From Enterobacter chengduensis (GTDB lineage: Bacteria > Pseudomonadota > Gammaproteobacteria > Enterobacterales > Enterobacteriaceae), in contig NZ_CP043318.1 of NCBI RefSeq assembly GCF_001984825.2, positions 620,001-684,000 of the forward strand: a DNA stretch of 64,000 nucleotides, written 5' to 3'. Shown here piece by piece: positions 1 through 10,832 of this stretch (its first letter is position 1; every line of letters starts with the position of its first letter). The translations under genes and the position numbers were made by a program. Under the pieces are notes generated by a model that had not been told where the DNA came from, made no database searches, and saw nothing but the letters and a program-made list of their open reading frames with translations.

Positions 1-1428
<1,428 letters not shown>

Positions 1429-1436
1429 TTTTTTTA

Positions 1437-1505
1437 CCCTCTCCCTGAAAGGGAGAGGGGATAATTACACCCTCGCCCCTTTGGGGAGAGGGCCGGGGTG
1501 AGGGG
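1437..1505. repeat. Intergenic palindromic repeat (REP-like), two hairpins
   Basis: Two adjacent palindromes of the ccctctccc / gggagaggg type, one with the loop tgaaa and one built on gcccctttggggagagg, directly follow the mgtA stop. Related copies lie at 4021-4078, 10833-10922 and 14241-14275, always between genes. They can fold on either strand and probably help end transcription or stabilise mRNA 3' ends. Confidence 0.75.
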
Positions 1506-1627
1506 ACTGGCTTTCCTCTCAAATTCAACAACCTGTGATCGCCGTCGGCGCATTCGCTTGACGACAATTTGTACGCATGTTAACAGAATGTTTTGCCTTA
1601 ATTTGGCCCGTCAGATAAGGAACATTC

Positions 1628-4012
1628 ATGTTACGGTACAGTCTCTTAACCGCCGGGCTGATGCTCGGCGCCTCTGCCCTTGCCGCCCCGGCAGGGGATC
1701 TCCCTTTAATGCCCTGGCCTGCGAAGGTCGAACGCCCGACCACGCAGGGCGCGCTGGTGCTCGGCAACGACGTATCCATTAGCGTCAGCGGGGACGATCT
1801 CGGCGACGCCATCAGCCGCCTGCGCCAGCGCATGGCCCTGCAAACCGGCTGGACGCTGCAGCCGCAGGCGGAAAAGCCAGACAAACCGACGATCCGCATC
1901 GCCATCGCGAAAAAGGTAAAACCGCAGCCGCTGCCGGACGGCGATGAAAGCTATAAGCTCACGGTGGATGCCACCGGTGTGAACATCTCAGCCAACACCC
2001 GCTTCGGCGCCTTGCGCGCCATGGAAACGCTGCTCCAGCTGATGCAGAGCGGCGCGGAAAACACCTCGCTGCCGTGGGTGACCATCGAAGATTCGCCGCG
2101 CTTCCCGTGGCGCGGGCTGCTGCTCGACTCGGCGCGCCACTTTATCCCGCTGCCGGATATCAAGCGCCAGATCGACGGTATGGCCGCCGCCAAGCTCAAC
2201 GTCCTGCACTGGCACTTAACCGACGATCAGGGCTGGCGCTTCGGCTCGACGCGCTACCCTAAGCTGACCCAGCTTGCCAGCGACGGCCTGTTCTACACGC
2301 CTGAACAGATGCGTGAGGTTGTGCGCTACGCCGCCGAGCGCGGCATCCGCGTGGTGCCGGAGATCGACATGCCGGGCCACGCCTCGGCGATTGCCGTGGC
2401 TTACCCGGAGCTGATGAGCGCGCCGGGGCCGTACGCCATGGAGCGCCACTGGGGCGTGCTGAAGCCGGTTCTGGATCCGACCAAAGAGGCAACTTACGCC
2501 TTTGCCGACGCGATGGTCAGCGAACTGGCGGCGATCTTCCCCGATCCGTATCTGCACATCGGCGGCGACGAGGTGGACGACAGCCAGTGGAAAGCGAACC
2601 CGGCCATCCAGCAGTTCATGCGCGACAACAGGCTGGCGGACAGCCACGCGCTGCAGGCGTACTTCAACCGCAAGCTGGAGTCCATTCTTGAGAAGCATCA
2701 TCGGCAGATGGTCGGCTGGGACGAAATTTATCATCCCGATCTGCCAAAAAGCATTCTGATCCAGTCCTGGCAAGGGCAGGACGCGCTGGGGCAGGTGGCG
2801 CAGAACGGCTACAAAGGCATTCTCTCGACGGGCTTCTATCTCGACCAGCCCCAGTCCACCGCCTATCACTACCGCAACGAGATCGTCCCGCAGGGGCTGA
2901 ATGGCGTGGACGTAATAGCCGACACCGACAGCGCCCAGAGCTGGGCCTTTTCCATGCCGCGCCTGAAGGGCAAGCCGGTGGAGGGGAGCTTTACCCTGGT
3001 GAAAGGGGATGCGGGCTGGCGCGGGTTTATTGATTTTGCCGGGAAATCCCGCCGCGCGGTGCAGAACATCGAATGGCGCGACGACAGCCAGGTGACGTTT
3101 ATCGTTGATACCTGGATGGGCGAAACGCGCCCGGTCGTCTCCGTCGATAACGACAAGCTCACCGGTTACTTCCTGGTGGGCAATACCCGCTATCCGATTA
3201 GCGGTACCCGTCTGGACGAGGTGCCGAAAGGGATCCCACCGGTAGTGCCGGACGTGGCGAATCAGGTTAATTTGCTCGGCGGAGAAGCGGCGCTGTGGGC
3301 AGAAAACGTGGTCGCGCCGGTGCTGGATATCCGCCTGTGGCCGCGCGCCTTTGCGGTGGCGGAGCGGCTGTGGTCCGCCCAGGACGTTAACGATGTCGAC
3401 AACATGTACACCCGCCTGCAGGCGATGGACAGCTGGTCGACGGTGTCGGTCGGGCTGCAGCAGCATACCCAGCAGCAGGTGCAGTTTACGCGCCTTGCGA
3501 ATAATGCCGACACGCTGCCGCTGCAGATCCTCGCTCAGGCGGTAGAGCCCGCGCAGTACTACACCCGTCAGCACCTCAAGTTCCAGGCCGGAAACTATCA
3601 TCAGTTCGAGCCGCTCAACCGCTTCGCCGATGCGCTGAACGCCGAAAGCGCCACCGTGCGCCAGATGCACCGGTGGGCGGACCGGCTGGTGAGCGACGCA
3701 GAAGATACGGAAAGCGCCGACGCGCTGCGCCACGTCTTTAACCGCTGGCAGAGCAACACCAGCGACGCGCTGGCGCTAAGCGAAAACAGCTATCAGCTGA
3801 AGGCGATAAAGCCGGTGATTCAGGAGGTTGATAAGCTTTCTTCGATTGGCCTGCGGCTCACCGACCTGGTGGCGCGTCAGGGTACGCTGGACGATAAGGA
3901 GATTGCGTCGATTCAGCGCGAGCTGGATAACGCGGCAAAGGTGCAGGACGAAGTGGTGATTGCGGCGGTCTATCCGCTGGAGACACTGCTGCGCGCGACG
4001 CGGAATCAGTAG
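1628..4012 (+). CDS. Beta-N-acetylhexosaminidase, glycoside hydrolase family 20
   Basis: A 794-residue exported enzyme expected to release N-acetylglucosamine from the non-reducing end of chitobiose and chitin oligomers. The N-terminus is a typical signal peptide (MLRYSLLTAGLMLGASALA, then A-P-A) pointing to the periplasm. Residues about 30-155 fit the GH20b domain. The catalytic barrel shows HWHLTDDQGWR at about residue 193 and the Asp-Glu pair HIGGDEVDD at about residue 310, where the Glu is the acid/base of substrate-assisted catalysis. The C-terminal about 250 residues are a further accessory region. It is convergent with gbpA across a palindromic repeat, which suggests a small chitin-use locus. 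A -35-like TTGACG lies at 1558-1563. Confidence 0.92.
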   Translation: MLRYSLLTAGLMLGASALAAPAGDLPLMPWPAKVERPTTQGALVLGNDVSISVSGDDLGDAISRLRQRMALQTGWTLQPQAEKPDKPTIRIAIAKKVKPQPLPDGDESYKLTVDATGVNISANTRFGALRAMETLLQLMQSGAENTSLPWVTIEDSPRFPWRGLLLDSARHFIPLPDIKRQIDGMAAAKLNVLHWHLTDDQGWRFGSTRYPKLTQLASDGLFYTPEQMREVVRYAAERGIRVVPEIDMPGHASAIAVAYPELMSAPGPYAMERHWGVLKPVLDPTKEATYAFADAMVSELAAIFPDPYLHIGGDEVDDSQWKANPAIQQFMRDNRLADSHALQAYFNRKLESILEKHHRQMVGWDEIYHPDLPKSILIQSWQGQDALGQVAQNGYKGILSTGFYLDQPQSTAYHYRNEIVPQGLNGVDVIADTDSAQSWAFSMPRLKGKPVEGSFTLVKGDAGWRGFIDFAGKSRRAVQNIEWRDDSQVTFIVDTWMGETRPVVSVDNDKLTGYFLVGNTRYPISGTRLDEVPKGIPPVVPDVANQVNLLGGEAALWAENVVAPVLDIRLWPRAFAVAERLWSAQDVNDVDNMYTRLQAMDSWSTVSVGLQQHTQQQVQFTRLANNADTLPLQILAQAVEPAQYYTRQHLKFQAGNYHQFEPLNRFADALNAESATVRQMHRWADRLVSDAEDTESADALRHVFNRWQSNTSDALALSENSYQLKAIKPVIQEVDKLSSIGLRLTDLVARQGTLDDKEIASIQRELDNAAKVQDEVVIAAVYPLETLLRATRNQ

Positions 4013-4020
4013 AAAAAATA

Positions 4021-4078
4021 CCCCTCACCCCAAAGGGGCGAGGGGCTCGATCGGTTCCCTCTCCCTTTGGGAGAGGGA
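4021..4078. repeat. Intergenic palindromic repeat between hexosaminidase and gbpA
   Basis: Two palindromes (ccccaaaggggcgagggg type and ccctctccctttgggagaggg) fill the 76-bp gap between two convergent genes. They probably act as a bidirectional terminator. Same family as the repeats at 1437, 10833 and 14241. Confidence 0.75.
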
Positions 4079-4088
4079 ATCAGGCAAC

Positions 4089-5540
4089 TCAGTTCTTCAA
4101 CACCCACGCCTCTTTCCAGTGCGAGCCAACGCCTGGCTCATACTGGTTTGCGGTTGCGCTGTACTGCACGCAGTAGCCGCTGTACGGGAAAGGCTTACAT
4201 TCGTAGGTCTTACCGTCTTTAGGCTGCAGCACCACGGTACCCGCCTTGTAGGAGGCGATATTGTCCGGGAAGGTGAAGTCGTGATGGCCAGTGCTGTCCG
4301 CAGCGGCATCGCCTTCGAGCATCAGGTTCAGCACGTCCTGGGCGAACATCGTACCGTCTTTGTTGGTCGCATAGTATTTCAGCATGTGGTGGCCTGGCGT
4401 CACGTCATTCAGGGTCATGGTCACGTCCTGGTTGGCGTTGTTCATGTCCTGTTTCAGGTAGCCTTTTTCCGCACCGTGGTGGTTCATCACATGTGCTTCC
4501 ATATTCACGTCGCCAGTGGTGTTGACGTGGAAGGTCACGGTTGCGTTGCCATGTTCGATTTTGCTGTACTGCAGATCGGTGACGGCAATGGTCTCATTCA
4601 CCTGCGCCTTTTGCTCTTCATAAGAGACGGCTACGGACTGCAGCGTGCTACCGTCCTTCACGAATACGCTGTTTGCGCCGTGAACCGGGCTGATTTCACC
4701 CGCTTCGTCTTTCACGCCGACGCGCACGTCGTTATGGGCAGCGTTGATTTTCTGCGCCAGATCGTAAGACCACTGGTTAGCATCACCCTGCTCAGCAGAA
4801 CCGATGGTCATTTCGGTACGCATAGAGGTCACTTCGCCGTTCGCGTCGAAGAAGCGTGCAATGACCTTATCGCCCGCGTTCAGGTTGTTACCCGCGATCT
4901 GTCCGCTCAGGGTTTTGCTCCACTGGGAAACAACGGCTGGCGTTTCGTCCGGCGTAACGTTACCGCCATTACCGAAATCAACGTCAATGGCCTGATAGAA
5001 ACTGTTCGCGGTATCCGCAATTTCCCACACGCCGTAAATAACCTGATAGCCGGTACGCTCAGGCACATTACAGTTCATAGACTGCGTGACGGCCGGTGCC
5101 TGATTATTACCGTTGATGGTACAGAACGGCGTTAATTCAAACTGATCGCGGGTCAGCGGTTTATTTGGATCCCAGTTTTGTTTGGTGATGTAATAACGCC
5201 AGTTAGTGGTTTTGTGCGGCGCGGTGTGATGCCAGACGAACTGATGAGGACCCGCCGTCATCGGGTTTTTGGTCCACGCGTTCAGGCTCTGTTTGTCCAG
5301 CTGAGAATACTGGGAAATCCCGGCGCTGGCGAGGTGTCCGTCCGCAGGCTCAGCGCCTGACGGGAAGCCGGACGTTTTCTCCACGCTCTGTGGCTCATAC
5401 TGTACAGAGCCGCAGTCAACGTTTTGGCCGAGCTTACACATATAGGCGCGGCTGGCTGGTGATTCAATATATCCGTGAGCAAATGCTGAAGACGCAACGG
5501 TCACCGTTGCGAGGGCAAGTGCAATTTTAGAAAGTTTCAT
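4089..5540 (-). CDS. gbpA: GbpA-type chitin-binding lytic polysaccharide monooxygenase (AA10)
   Basis: A 483-residue secreted protein, close to the length of Vibrio GbpA. Residues 1-21 are a Sec signal ending in AFA, so the mature protein starts with His22 (HGYIESPASR). This is the N-terminal histidine of the copper histidine brace required in AA10 enzymes; a second His cluster (WHHTAPH) lies at about residues 103-108. The middle part fits the GbpA domains 2 and 3 and the last about 50 residues, ending WKEAWVLKN, fit a small chitin-binding module. It oxidatively cleaves crystalline chitin and may also mediate adhesion to chitin or mucin. It is convergent with the GH20 gene, so both could act on the same substrate. 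Confidence 0.92.
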   Translation of the reverse strand: MKLSKIALALATVTVASSAFAHGYIESPASRAYMCKLGQNVDCGSVQYEPQSVEKTSGFPSGAEPADGHLASAGISQYSQLDKQSLNAWTKNPMTAGPHQFVWHHTAPHKTTNWRYYITKQNWDPNKPLTRDQFELTPFCTINGNNQAPAVTQSMNCNVPERTGYQVIYGVWEIADTANSFYQAIDVDFGNGGNVTPDETPAVVSQWSKTLSGQIAGNNLNAGDKVIARFFDANGEVTSMRTEMTIGSAEQGDANQWSYDLAQKINAAHNDVRVGVKDEAGEISPVHGANSVFVKDGSTLQSVAVSYEEQKAQVNETIAVTDLQYSKIEHGNATVTFHVNTTGDVNMEAHVMNHHGAEKGYLKQDMNNANQDVTMTLNDVTPGHHMLKYYATNKDGTMFAQDVLNLMLEGDAAADSTGHHDFTFPDNIASYKAGTVVLQPKDGKTYECKPFPYSGYCVQYSATANQYEPGVGSHWKEAWVLKN

Positions 5541-5638
5541 TACTCATCCGTTATTAGAGAATATTACTAGGCGAGGCAGAGTCTAATAATGGACAGGCTG
5601 GCATGTCATATTATACAGAGAGTAAAAATGGTCGAAAT

Positions 5639-5664
5639 AAAAAAGGCAGCCTGAGCTGCCTTCT
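5639..5664 (-). terminator. Rho-independent terminator downstream of ridA
   Basis: On the minus strand a GGCAGC-tcag-GCTGCC stem is followed by six T residues, ending the leftward pyrBI-ridA transcription before gbpA. Confidence 0.85.
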
Positions 5665-5678
5665 CTTATTGAAATAAA

Positions 5679-6065
5679 TTAGCGACGTACGGCAATCGCT
5701 TCGATTTCAATTTTCACGTCTTTTGGCAGACGCGCCACTTCCACGCAGGAGCGCGCCGGGAAGGTGGCGTTGTGCTCGGTGAAGAAGGCTTCGTAAGTCG
5801 CGTTAACGGTCGCGAAGTCGTTCAGATCTTTCACGAAAACGGTGGTTTTGACGATGTCGCCCACTTTCAGTCCGGCAGATTCAACGATAGCCTGCACGTT
5901 TTCCAGCGACTGGCGCGCCTGCGCCGCAACGTCGGCTGGCACTTCACCGGTTTTTGGGTTTACCGGGATCTGACCTGAGGTAATGATCATGCTGCCCAGA
6001 TCAACGCCCTGAACGTAAGGGCCGATAGCGGCTGGTGCATTTTCCGTCGCGAGTACTTTGCTCAT
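5679..6065 (-). CDS. ridA: 2-iminobutanoate/2-iminopropanoate deaminase RidA
   Basis: 128 residues, the same length as and nearly identical to E. coli RidA as I recall it. RidA hydrolyses reactive enamine/imine intermediates such as 2-aminoacrylate made by PLP enzymes, protecting the cytosol. Arg105, which binds the substrate carboxylate, is present in PARSCVEVARLP. The gene follows pyrI in the same direction with a gap of about 70 bp and is bounded downstream by a clear hairpin terminator, the usual enterobacterial arrangement. Confidence 0.97.
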   Translation of the reverse strand: MSKVLATENAPAAIGPYVQGVDLGSMIITSGQIPVNPKTGEVPADVAAQARQSLENVQAIVESAGLKVGDIVKTTVFVKDLNDFATVNATYEAFFTEHNATFPARSCVEVARLPKDVKIEIEAIAVRR

Positions 6066-6138
6066 GTTTTCTCCAGAATGACAGCGTTAAGAATGTTCCC
6101 GGCCATTATAACAGCCGGGATTTCATTACCAACCTCAA

Positions 6139-6600
6139 TTAGTTGGCCAGCACCACATAATGAGAAAACTCTTTTTCGCAGTATTTGCATTTGAGCGCGA
6201 TGTCATCGGCGCGTTTTTTCACTGCAAAGCTGGAGGAAACCGGCTCAGCATGGCTGATGCAGTTGCTGTTCGGGCAGACCAGCACGCGCTCGATGCGATC
6301 CGGCAGGCTCGGGCGGGATTTGCCGACCACTTCATACTCGTCGATGCGGTTGACGGTGGCGTCCGGCGCGTACAGCGACAGCTGGTTGACCTGCTCGTCG
6401 GTCAGGAAGGTGTTCTCGATTTTAATCAGGTCCTTGCGGCCCATCTCGCCCGACGGCAGGTTCAGGCCGATGGTGATGCGCTGGTCGGTTTCGGTCAGCT
6501 TGAACAGCGTCAGCAGCTTAAAGCCCACCCGGGCAGGGATATGGTCAATCACGGTGCCACGCTTGATGGCTTCAACCTGGAGTTTGTTATCGTGCGTCAT
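6139..6600 (-). CDS. pyrI: Aspartate carbamoyltransferase regulatory chain PyrI
   Basis: 153 residues. The N-terminal allosteric domain binds ATP and CTP, and the C-terminal zinc domain docks onto PyrB. The four zinc cysteines sit at Cys109, Cys114, Cys138 and Cys141, exactly the positions known in E. coli. It lies 12 bp after pyrB and is co-transcribed with it under the pyrL attenuator. The holoenzyme commits carbamoyl phosphate and aspartate to pyrimidine synthesis. Confidence 0.97.
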   Translation of the reverse strand: MTHDNKLQVEAIKRGTVIDHIPARVGFKLLTLFKLTETDQRITIGLNLPSGEMGRKDLIKIENTFLTDEQVNQLSLYAPDATVNRIDEYEVVGKSRPSLPDRIERVLVCPNSNCISHAEPVSSSFAVKKRADDIALKCKYCEKEFSHYVVLAN

Positions 6601-6612
6601 GGTCGTCTCCCC

Positions 6613-7545
6613 TTACAGAGCTAAGTCGCGATTCAGAACCAGTGCCAGTAACGCCTGGCGGGCGAAGATGCCGTTCCCGGCCTGCTGGAAGTACCAGGCG
6701 TGCGGCGTTTTATCCACGTCTGTGGCGATCTCATCGATGCGCGGCAGCGGGTGCAGCACCTTCATGTTGTCGCGCGCGCCCTCGAGGTCGCTGGCGCGCA
6801 GCACGAACTGCGCCTTCACGTTGGCGTACTCGGACGGATCCAGACGCTCTTTCTGCACGCGGGTCATGTAGAGGATATCTACGTGGCTCATCACCTCTTC
6901 GATGCTGGCGTGCAGGCTCCACTGGATGCCTTTCTCGTCCAGCATGTCGAGAATGTACTGCGGCATCGCCAGCGCGTCCGGGGCGATGAAGAAGAAGCGG
7001 TTGCCGTTAAATTTCGCCAGCGCCTGGGTCAGGGAGTGGACGGTGCGGCCATATTTCAGGTCGCCGACCATGGCGATGTTCAGGTTCTCGAGCGTGCCCT
7101 GCGTCTCCTTAATGGTGAACAGATCCAGCAGGGTCTGCGTCGGGTGCTGGTTAGCACCGTCACCGGCGTTCAGCACCGGAATTCCGCCGGAAAACTCGGT
7201 AGCCAGGCGCGCCGCGCCCTCCTGCGGATGACGCATCACAATCGCGTCGACGTAGGTGCTAATCACTGAAATGGTATCCGCCAGAGTTTCGCCTTTTTTA
7301 CCCAGCGACGTGTTGCTGCTGTCCGAGAAGCCCACCACGCTCGCGCCCAGGCGGTGCATGGAGGTTTCGAAGGAGAGGCGGGTGCGGGTCGAGGCTTCAA
7401 AGAAGCAGCTCGCAATGACCTTGTGCTTCAGCAGCTCCGGTTGCGGATTGGCCTTCAGTTTTGCCGCGGTTTCCAGAACCAGTTCCAGCTCTTCGCGGCT
7501 GAGGTCGTTTATGGAAATGATGTGTTTTTGATAAAGCGGATTCAT
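6613..7545 (-). CDS. pyrB: Aspartate carbamoyltransferase catalytic chain PyrB
   Basis: 310 residues. The carbamoyl-phosphate signature STRTR is at residues 52-56 and HPTQTLLDL is in the middle of the protein, as in all aspartate transcarbamylases. It makes carbamoyl-aspartate, the first committed step of UMP synthesis. The start at 7545 is preceded by an AGGAG-like site, and the gene lies just downstream of the pyrL leader and its attenuator, so expression follows UTP levels. Confidence 0.97.
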   Translation of the reverse strand: MNPLYQKHIISINDLSREELELVLETAAKLKANPQPELLKHKVIASCFFEASTRTRLSFETSMHRLGASVVGFSDSSNTSLGKKGETLADTISVISTYVDAIVMRHPQEGAARLATEFSGGIPVLNAGDGANQHPTQTLLDLFTIKETQGTLENLNIAMVGDLKYGRTVHSLTQALAKFNGNRFFFIAPDALAMPQYILDMLDEKGIQWSLHASIEEVMSHVDILYMTRVQKERLDPSEYANVKAQFVLRASDLEGARDNMKVLHPLPRIDEIATDVDKTPHAWYFQQAGNGIFARQALLALVLNRDLAL

Positions 7546-7566
7546 GTTTATCTCCTGACGCCGGGC

Positions 7567-7595
7567 AAAAAAAAGCCCCTCAAATGAGGGGCTCT
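7567..7595 (-). terminator. pyrBI attenuator
   Basis: On the minus strand an AGCCCCTC / GAGGGGCT stem is followed by eight T residues, 21 bp before pyrB. It overlaps the 3' end of the pyrL leader. When UTP is low, polymerase pauses in the T-rich leader, the ribosome catches up and the stem does not form. A pause hairpin candidate (gcgtctg/cagacgc) lies at 7635-7652 inside the leader. Confidence 0.9.
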
Positions 7596-7684
7596 GGGAA
7601 TAGGTTTAGCAACGGGAAGAAAAACGGCAGGCCAGCGTCTGATTTCAGACGCGGTAAGACGTTATGTCGTACACGCTTGACCAT
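7580..7684 (-). CDS. pyrL: pyrBI operon leader peptide PyrL
   Basis: A 34-residue leader starting [14 protein letters not shown] and containing the run of Phe residues (GLPFFFPL) encoded by the T-rich stretch that makes UTP-dependent pausing possible. I chose the ATG at 7684 rather than an upstream in-frame start because it has a strong GGAGG site seven bases upstream and matches the known E. coli leader. Its stop falls in the attenuator stem. Its role is regulatory: translation coupling controls termination ahead of pyrB. Confidence 0.93.
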   Translation of the reverse strand: MVKRVRHNVLPRLKSDAGLPFFFPLLNLFPEPLI

Positions 7685-7784
7685 GCTTCCTCCCGGCAAA
7701 TTGTCGGGCATTATACGCAGCTCGCTTTGCGGATCAAGCGATTTAATGCACGCTTTACTCAATGCAAACGGTTCTTTGTGAATA

Positions 7785-8264
7785 TTAATGCGTTCTGAGT
7801 AAATAATTAATTTGCTTATGCACCAGCGCGGTGCGCTTCACCACCCGGGGCGCGACCCAGACGATACTGCTGCCCGCCACCACGCCTAAAATTTCCGGAA
7901 GCTGGTGATAATCCAGAATACGCGCCACCGCGCGGCCATATCCGGCGACGGTATGAACAAGGATAAACTCGCTATTGTGCTCGACGCTGACCACCATTTC
8001 GGACACGGTACGCGCGGCGTCGGGAGCCGGGCGCAGCTGGGGATTCAGCGAATAAATCTTTAGCCCTTTGGCATTTCGAATTTTTATGACGCCGAGCAAT
8101 TTAAGCAGACGTGAAACGGTGGACTGGCTGATGGTTTCAAAACCACGCTCCTGCAAATCCCGGCGGATCTCCTCCTGAGAGAGATAACTCTTTTCTGCGA
8201 TCAGGCGCTGGCAGACCGTCAGCTGAAGCTGTTCTTTTGGAGAGTAATCACCATATTCCGTCAT
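7785..8264 (-). CDS. ArgR-family arginine repressor, probable local regulator of the arc cluster
   Basis: 159 residues with the ArgR layout: a winged helix-turn-helix (QEEIRRDLQERGF and SQSTVSRLLKLLG) and a C-terminal oligomerisation/arginine-binding domain with VHTVAGYGRAVARILD, like the TSPGAAQLIARLLD stretch of E. coli ArgR. It diverges enough from ArgR to be a paralogue. The ATG at 8264 has a GGGA site and is preferred over an upstream TTG. It is last in the arc cluster, the position of the regulator (STM4463) in the equivalent Salmonella cluster, so it probably controls arginine deiminase genes. A separate housekeeping argR is expected elsewhere. Confidence 0.85.
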   Translation of the reverse strand: MTEYGDYSPKEQLQLTVCQRLIAEKSYLSQEEIRRDLQERGFETISQSTVSRLLKLLGVIKIRNAKGLKIYSLNPQLRPAPDAARTVSEMVVSVEHNSEFILVHTVAGYGRAVARILDYHQLPEILGVVAGSSIVWVAPRVVKRTALVHKQINYLLRTH

Positions 8265-8296
8265 AACTATTTCCCATGTAAGTGGCTGAAACAAAA

Positions 8297-8330
8297 CGCC
8301 CGGTGGCGCTACGCTTACCGGGCCTACAAC
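8297..8330. repeat. REP element
   Basis: The sequence gcccggtggcgctacgc followed by ttaccgggcctac matches the classical enterobacterial REP consensus (imperfect palindrome ending GGCCTAC). It lies between the permease gene and the ArgR-like regulator. Confidence 0.75.
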
Positions 8331-8339
8331 TTCAAAACA

Positions 8340-9743
8340 TCACAACATCGCCCCCAGGCTTAACGCCACCATGATCACCACCGTCAGGATCCCCAGCAGC
8401 GGCGCCACCCATTTCAGATAGCGCACGTAGGGCACGCGGGCGATAGCCAGCCCGCCCATGACCACCGCCGAGGTCGGCGTGACCAGATTAACGATGCCGG
8501 AGGCGGACTGGTAAGCGGTCACCACCAGGTCGCGGTTGACGTTAGCGAAATCGGCAAGCGGTGCCATGATCGGCATCGTCAGAACGGCCAGGCCGGATGA
8601 AGAAGGCACAAGAAACGACAGCACGACCTCCAGCCAGTACATCACGTTGATAAACGCCACCGTGGACAACCCGCTGACCAGACCTTCCGCGCTGTGCAAA
8701 ATGGTGTGGGTAATCATGCCCTTATCCATAATGACTACGATACCGCGCGCGATGCCGATAATCAGCGCGACGCCCAGCAAATCTCGCGCGCCGTTGATAA
8801 ACGTCGACGTCAGCTCCTCTTCGCTCATCCGCGCAATCAGCCCGACGATAATCGCGCTGGCGAGAAACACCGCCGAGATCTCCGCCATCCACCACCCGAG
8901 CACCGCCACGCCGTAGATCATGACCGCGAAGGCGAGGGCGAAAATCACCAGGATGAGTTTGCGCACCGGGGTGAATTCCAGCGACTGTTCGCCCTTGTTG
9001 CCGAGGAAGTGGGAGCGGTTCTCTTCCTGCTTATCCGCCACGATCGACAGCGATGGATCCTGGCGCACCCTGCGGGCGTAACGCATTACCCACGCCACGC
9101 AGATGATCCAGCCGATGACCAGCAACGCCACGCGCAGGGCGATACCGTTGGTGAAGGGGATCCCGGCGGCGTTGGCGGCGATCACCGTGGCAAACGGGTT
9201 GATGGTGGAGCCGAGCGTGCCGATCCCCGCGCCGAGCAGCACGGTGGAGGCGGCGACCACCGGATCAAAGCGGGCGGCCAGCATTACCGGCACCAGCAGG
9301 GTATAGAACGGCAGCGACTCTTCGGCCATGCCGTAAATCGTGCCGCCCGCGGCGAACAGCGCCATCAGGATCGGGATCATCCACTCCTCGCGCCCGCGCA
9401 GCCGGGTGGTAACGCGCTCGATCCCGGCGTCAATCGCGCCGGTTTTGGTGACGATCCCGAGAAATCCCCCGATGATCAGAATAAACAGCGCCACGTCGAT
9501 CGCCCCGGCCTGGCCGGAGACCGGATCGTACAGCCCGGCAATAGGCGCCATCAGGACGGAAACCAGCCCCTGAGGATGTGACGCCACGTGCGCGTAGGTG
9601 CCGGCAATCGGGACCTCTTTGCCGAGGGTCTCGTTCATCGCCATCTGGTACTGACCGGCGGGGACGACCCAGCTCAGCGCCGCCACAACGGCAATCAGAA
9701 AAAAGAGAATGGTGTAAGCGGAGGGAAACTTAAACTTGCCCAT
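8340..9743 (-). CDS. YfcC/ArcD-type basic amino acid permease of the arginine deiminase cluster
   Basis: 467 residues with about 12 hydrophobic membrane segments, a short cytoplasmic N-terminus and a conserved TLGSTINPFAT loop, all typical of the YfcC family (C4-dicarboxylate/arginine-ornithine type carriers). Position inside the arc cluster makes arginine/ornithine exchange across the inner membrane the most likely job, supplying the deiminase pathway and removing ornithine. It is distinct from the APC-type ArcD of Pseudomonas. It starts 47 bp after arcB with an AAGGAG site. Substrate is inferred from context only. Confidence 0.82.
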   Translation of the reverse strand: MGKFKFPSAYTILFFLIAVVAALSWVVPAGQYQMAMNETLGKEVPIAGTYAHVASHPQGLVSVLMAPIAGLYDPVSGQAGAIDVALFILIIGGFLGIVTKTGAIDAGIERVTTRLRGREEWMIPILMALFAAGGTIYGMAEESLPFYTLLVPVMLAARFDPVVAASTVLLGAGIGTLGSTINPFATVIAANAAGIPFTNGIALRVALLVIGWIICVAWVMRYARRVRQDPSLSIVADKQEENRSHFLGNKGEQSLEFTPVRKLILVIFALAFAVMIYGVAVLGWWMAEISAVFLASAIIVGLIARMSEEELTSTFINGARDLLGVALIIGIARGIVVIMDKGMITHTILHSAEGLVSGLSTVAFINVMYWLEVVLSFLVPSSSGLAVLTMPIMAPLADFANVNRDLVVTAYQSASGIVNLVTPTSAVVMGGLAIARVPYVRYLKWVAPLLGILTVVIMVALSLGAML

Positions 9744-9790
9744 AATGTTCTCCTTAAACCCGGCGCACCCCGCGGCGCGCCGGGCGATGA

Positions 9791-10795
9791 TTAGTCGCCG
9801 AGTGTCGCCACCATGACCGCTTTGATGGTGTGCATGCGGTTCTCGGCCTCGTCAAAGACGATGGAGTTTGGCGATTCGAAGACCTCTTCCGTCACCTCCA
9901 GCCCCTTCAGCCCGTAAGCCATCTCGATCTCGCGGCCCACTTTGGTGTGCTCGTTGTGGAACGCGGGCAGGCAGTGCATGAACTTGACGTTCGGGTTGCC
10001 GGTGGCCTTCATCACGTCCGCATTGATCTGATACGGCTTCATCAGGCTGACGCGCTCGGCCCACGCCTCCTTCGGCTCGCCCATAGAGACCCACACGTCG
10101 GTGTAGAGGAAATCGGTCCCGCGCACGCCTTCTTCCACGTCGTCGGTGAGGGTGATGCGCGCCCCCGTCTCTTTGGCGATGGCGCGGCACTGCTCAACCA
10201 GCCCGGCTTCCGGCCAGAAGGATTTCGGTGCCACGAGGCGAATATCCATCCCCATCTTGGCCGCGCCGACCATCAGGGAGTTGCCCATGTTGTTGCGTGC
10301 GTCGCCCAGATAGGCAAAGCTCAGCTCCGGCAGGGTTTTGCCCGGCGCGTGCTCCAGCATGGTCATCAGGTCAGCCAGGATCTGCGTCGGGTGAAACTCG
10401 TCGGTCAGGCCGTTCCACACCGGCACGCCCGCGTACTCGCCCAGCTCTTCAACAATCGCCTGGCCGTAGCCGCGGTATTCGATGCCGTCGTACATGCGGC
10501 CCAGCACGCGGGCGGTGTCCTTCATCGACTCTTTATGGCCGATCTGCGAGCCGCTTGGGCCGAGGTAGGTCACCTGCGCGCCCTGGTCGAATGCGCCCAC
10601 TTCGAAGGCGCAGCGGGTGCGGGTGGAGGTTTTTTCAAAGATCAGGGCGATGTTTTTCCCGATCAGGGTTTGCTTTTCGCGCCCGGCTTTTTTGGCCGCC
10701 TTCAGCTCGATGGCGAGGTCGATCAGGTACTGGATCTCCGCCGGGGTGTAGTCCAGCAGTTTCAGGAAGTTGCGGTTTTTCAGGTTGATGGTCAT
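9791..10795 (-). CDS. arcB: Catabolic ornithine carbamoyltransferase (ArcB role)
   Basis: 334 residues. The carbamoyl-phosphate loop STRTR is at residues 57-61 and the ornithine-site HCLPAFH in the C-terminal half. In this operon the enzyme would run in the catabolic direction, splitting citrulline into ornithine and carbamoyl phosphate for ArcC. The ATG at 10795 with an AAGGA site is preferred; a longer frame runs through a palindromic repeat and has no family support. It is a close paralogue of argI at 14296 in the same window. Some annotations would call it argF. Confidence 0.92.
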   Translation of the reverse strand: MTINLKNRNFLKLLDYTPAEIQYLIDLAIELKAAKKAGREKQTLIGKNIALIFEKTSTRTRCAFEVGAFDQGAQVTYLGPSGSQIGHKESMKDTARVLGRMYDGIEYRGYGQAIVEELGEYAGVPVWNGLTDEFHPTQILADLMTMLEHAPGKTLPELSFAYLGDARNNMGNSLMVGAAKMGMDIRLVAPKSFWPEAGLVEQCRAIAKETGARITLTDDVEEGVRGTDFLYTDVWVSMGEPKEAWAERVSLMKPYQINADVMKATGNPNVKFMHCLPAFHNEHTKVGREIEMAYGLKGLEVTEEVFESPNSIVFDEAENRMHTIKAVMVATLGD

Positions 10796-10832
10796 GTGGG
10801 AAATCCTTTTTAAATGAATGTCTAAGACCTTA

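Noticed and set aside
2216..3733. 505-residue open frame on the minus strand inside the hexosaminidase gene
   Set aside because: It is a GC-rich antisense shadow of the GH20 gene with low-complexity His/Arg-rich translation and no family features.
4097..5360. Plus-strand frames opposite gbpA, including a 391-residue one from 3960
   Set aside because: They are shadows of the well-supported GbpA gene and cross the GH20 stop in another frame.
8694..10813. Long plus-strand frames opposite the permease and arcB genes
   Set aside because: Translations are His/Gln/Arg-rich shadows of well-supported minus-strand genes.
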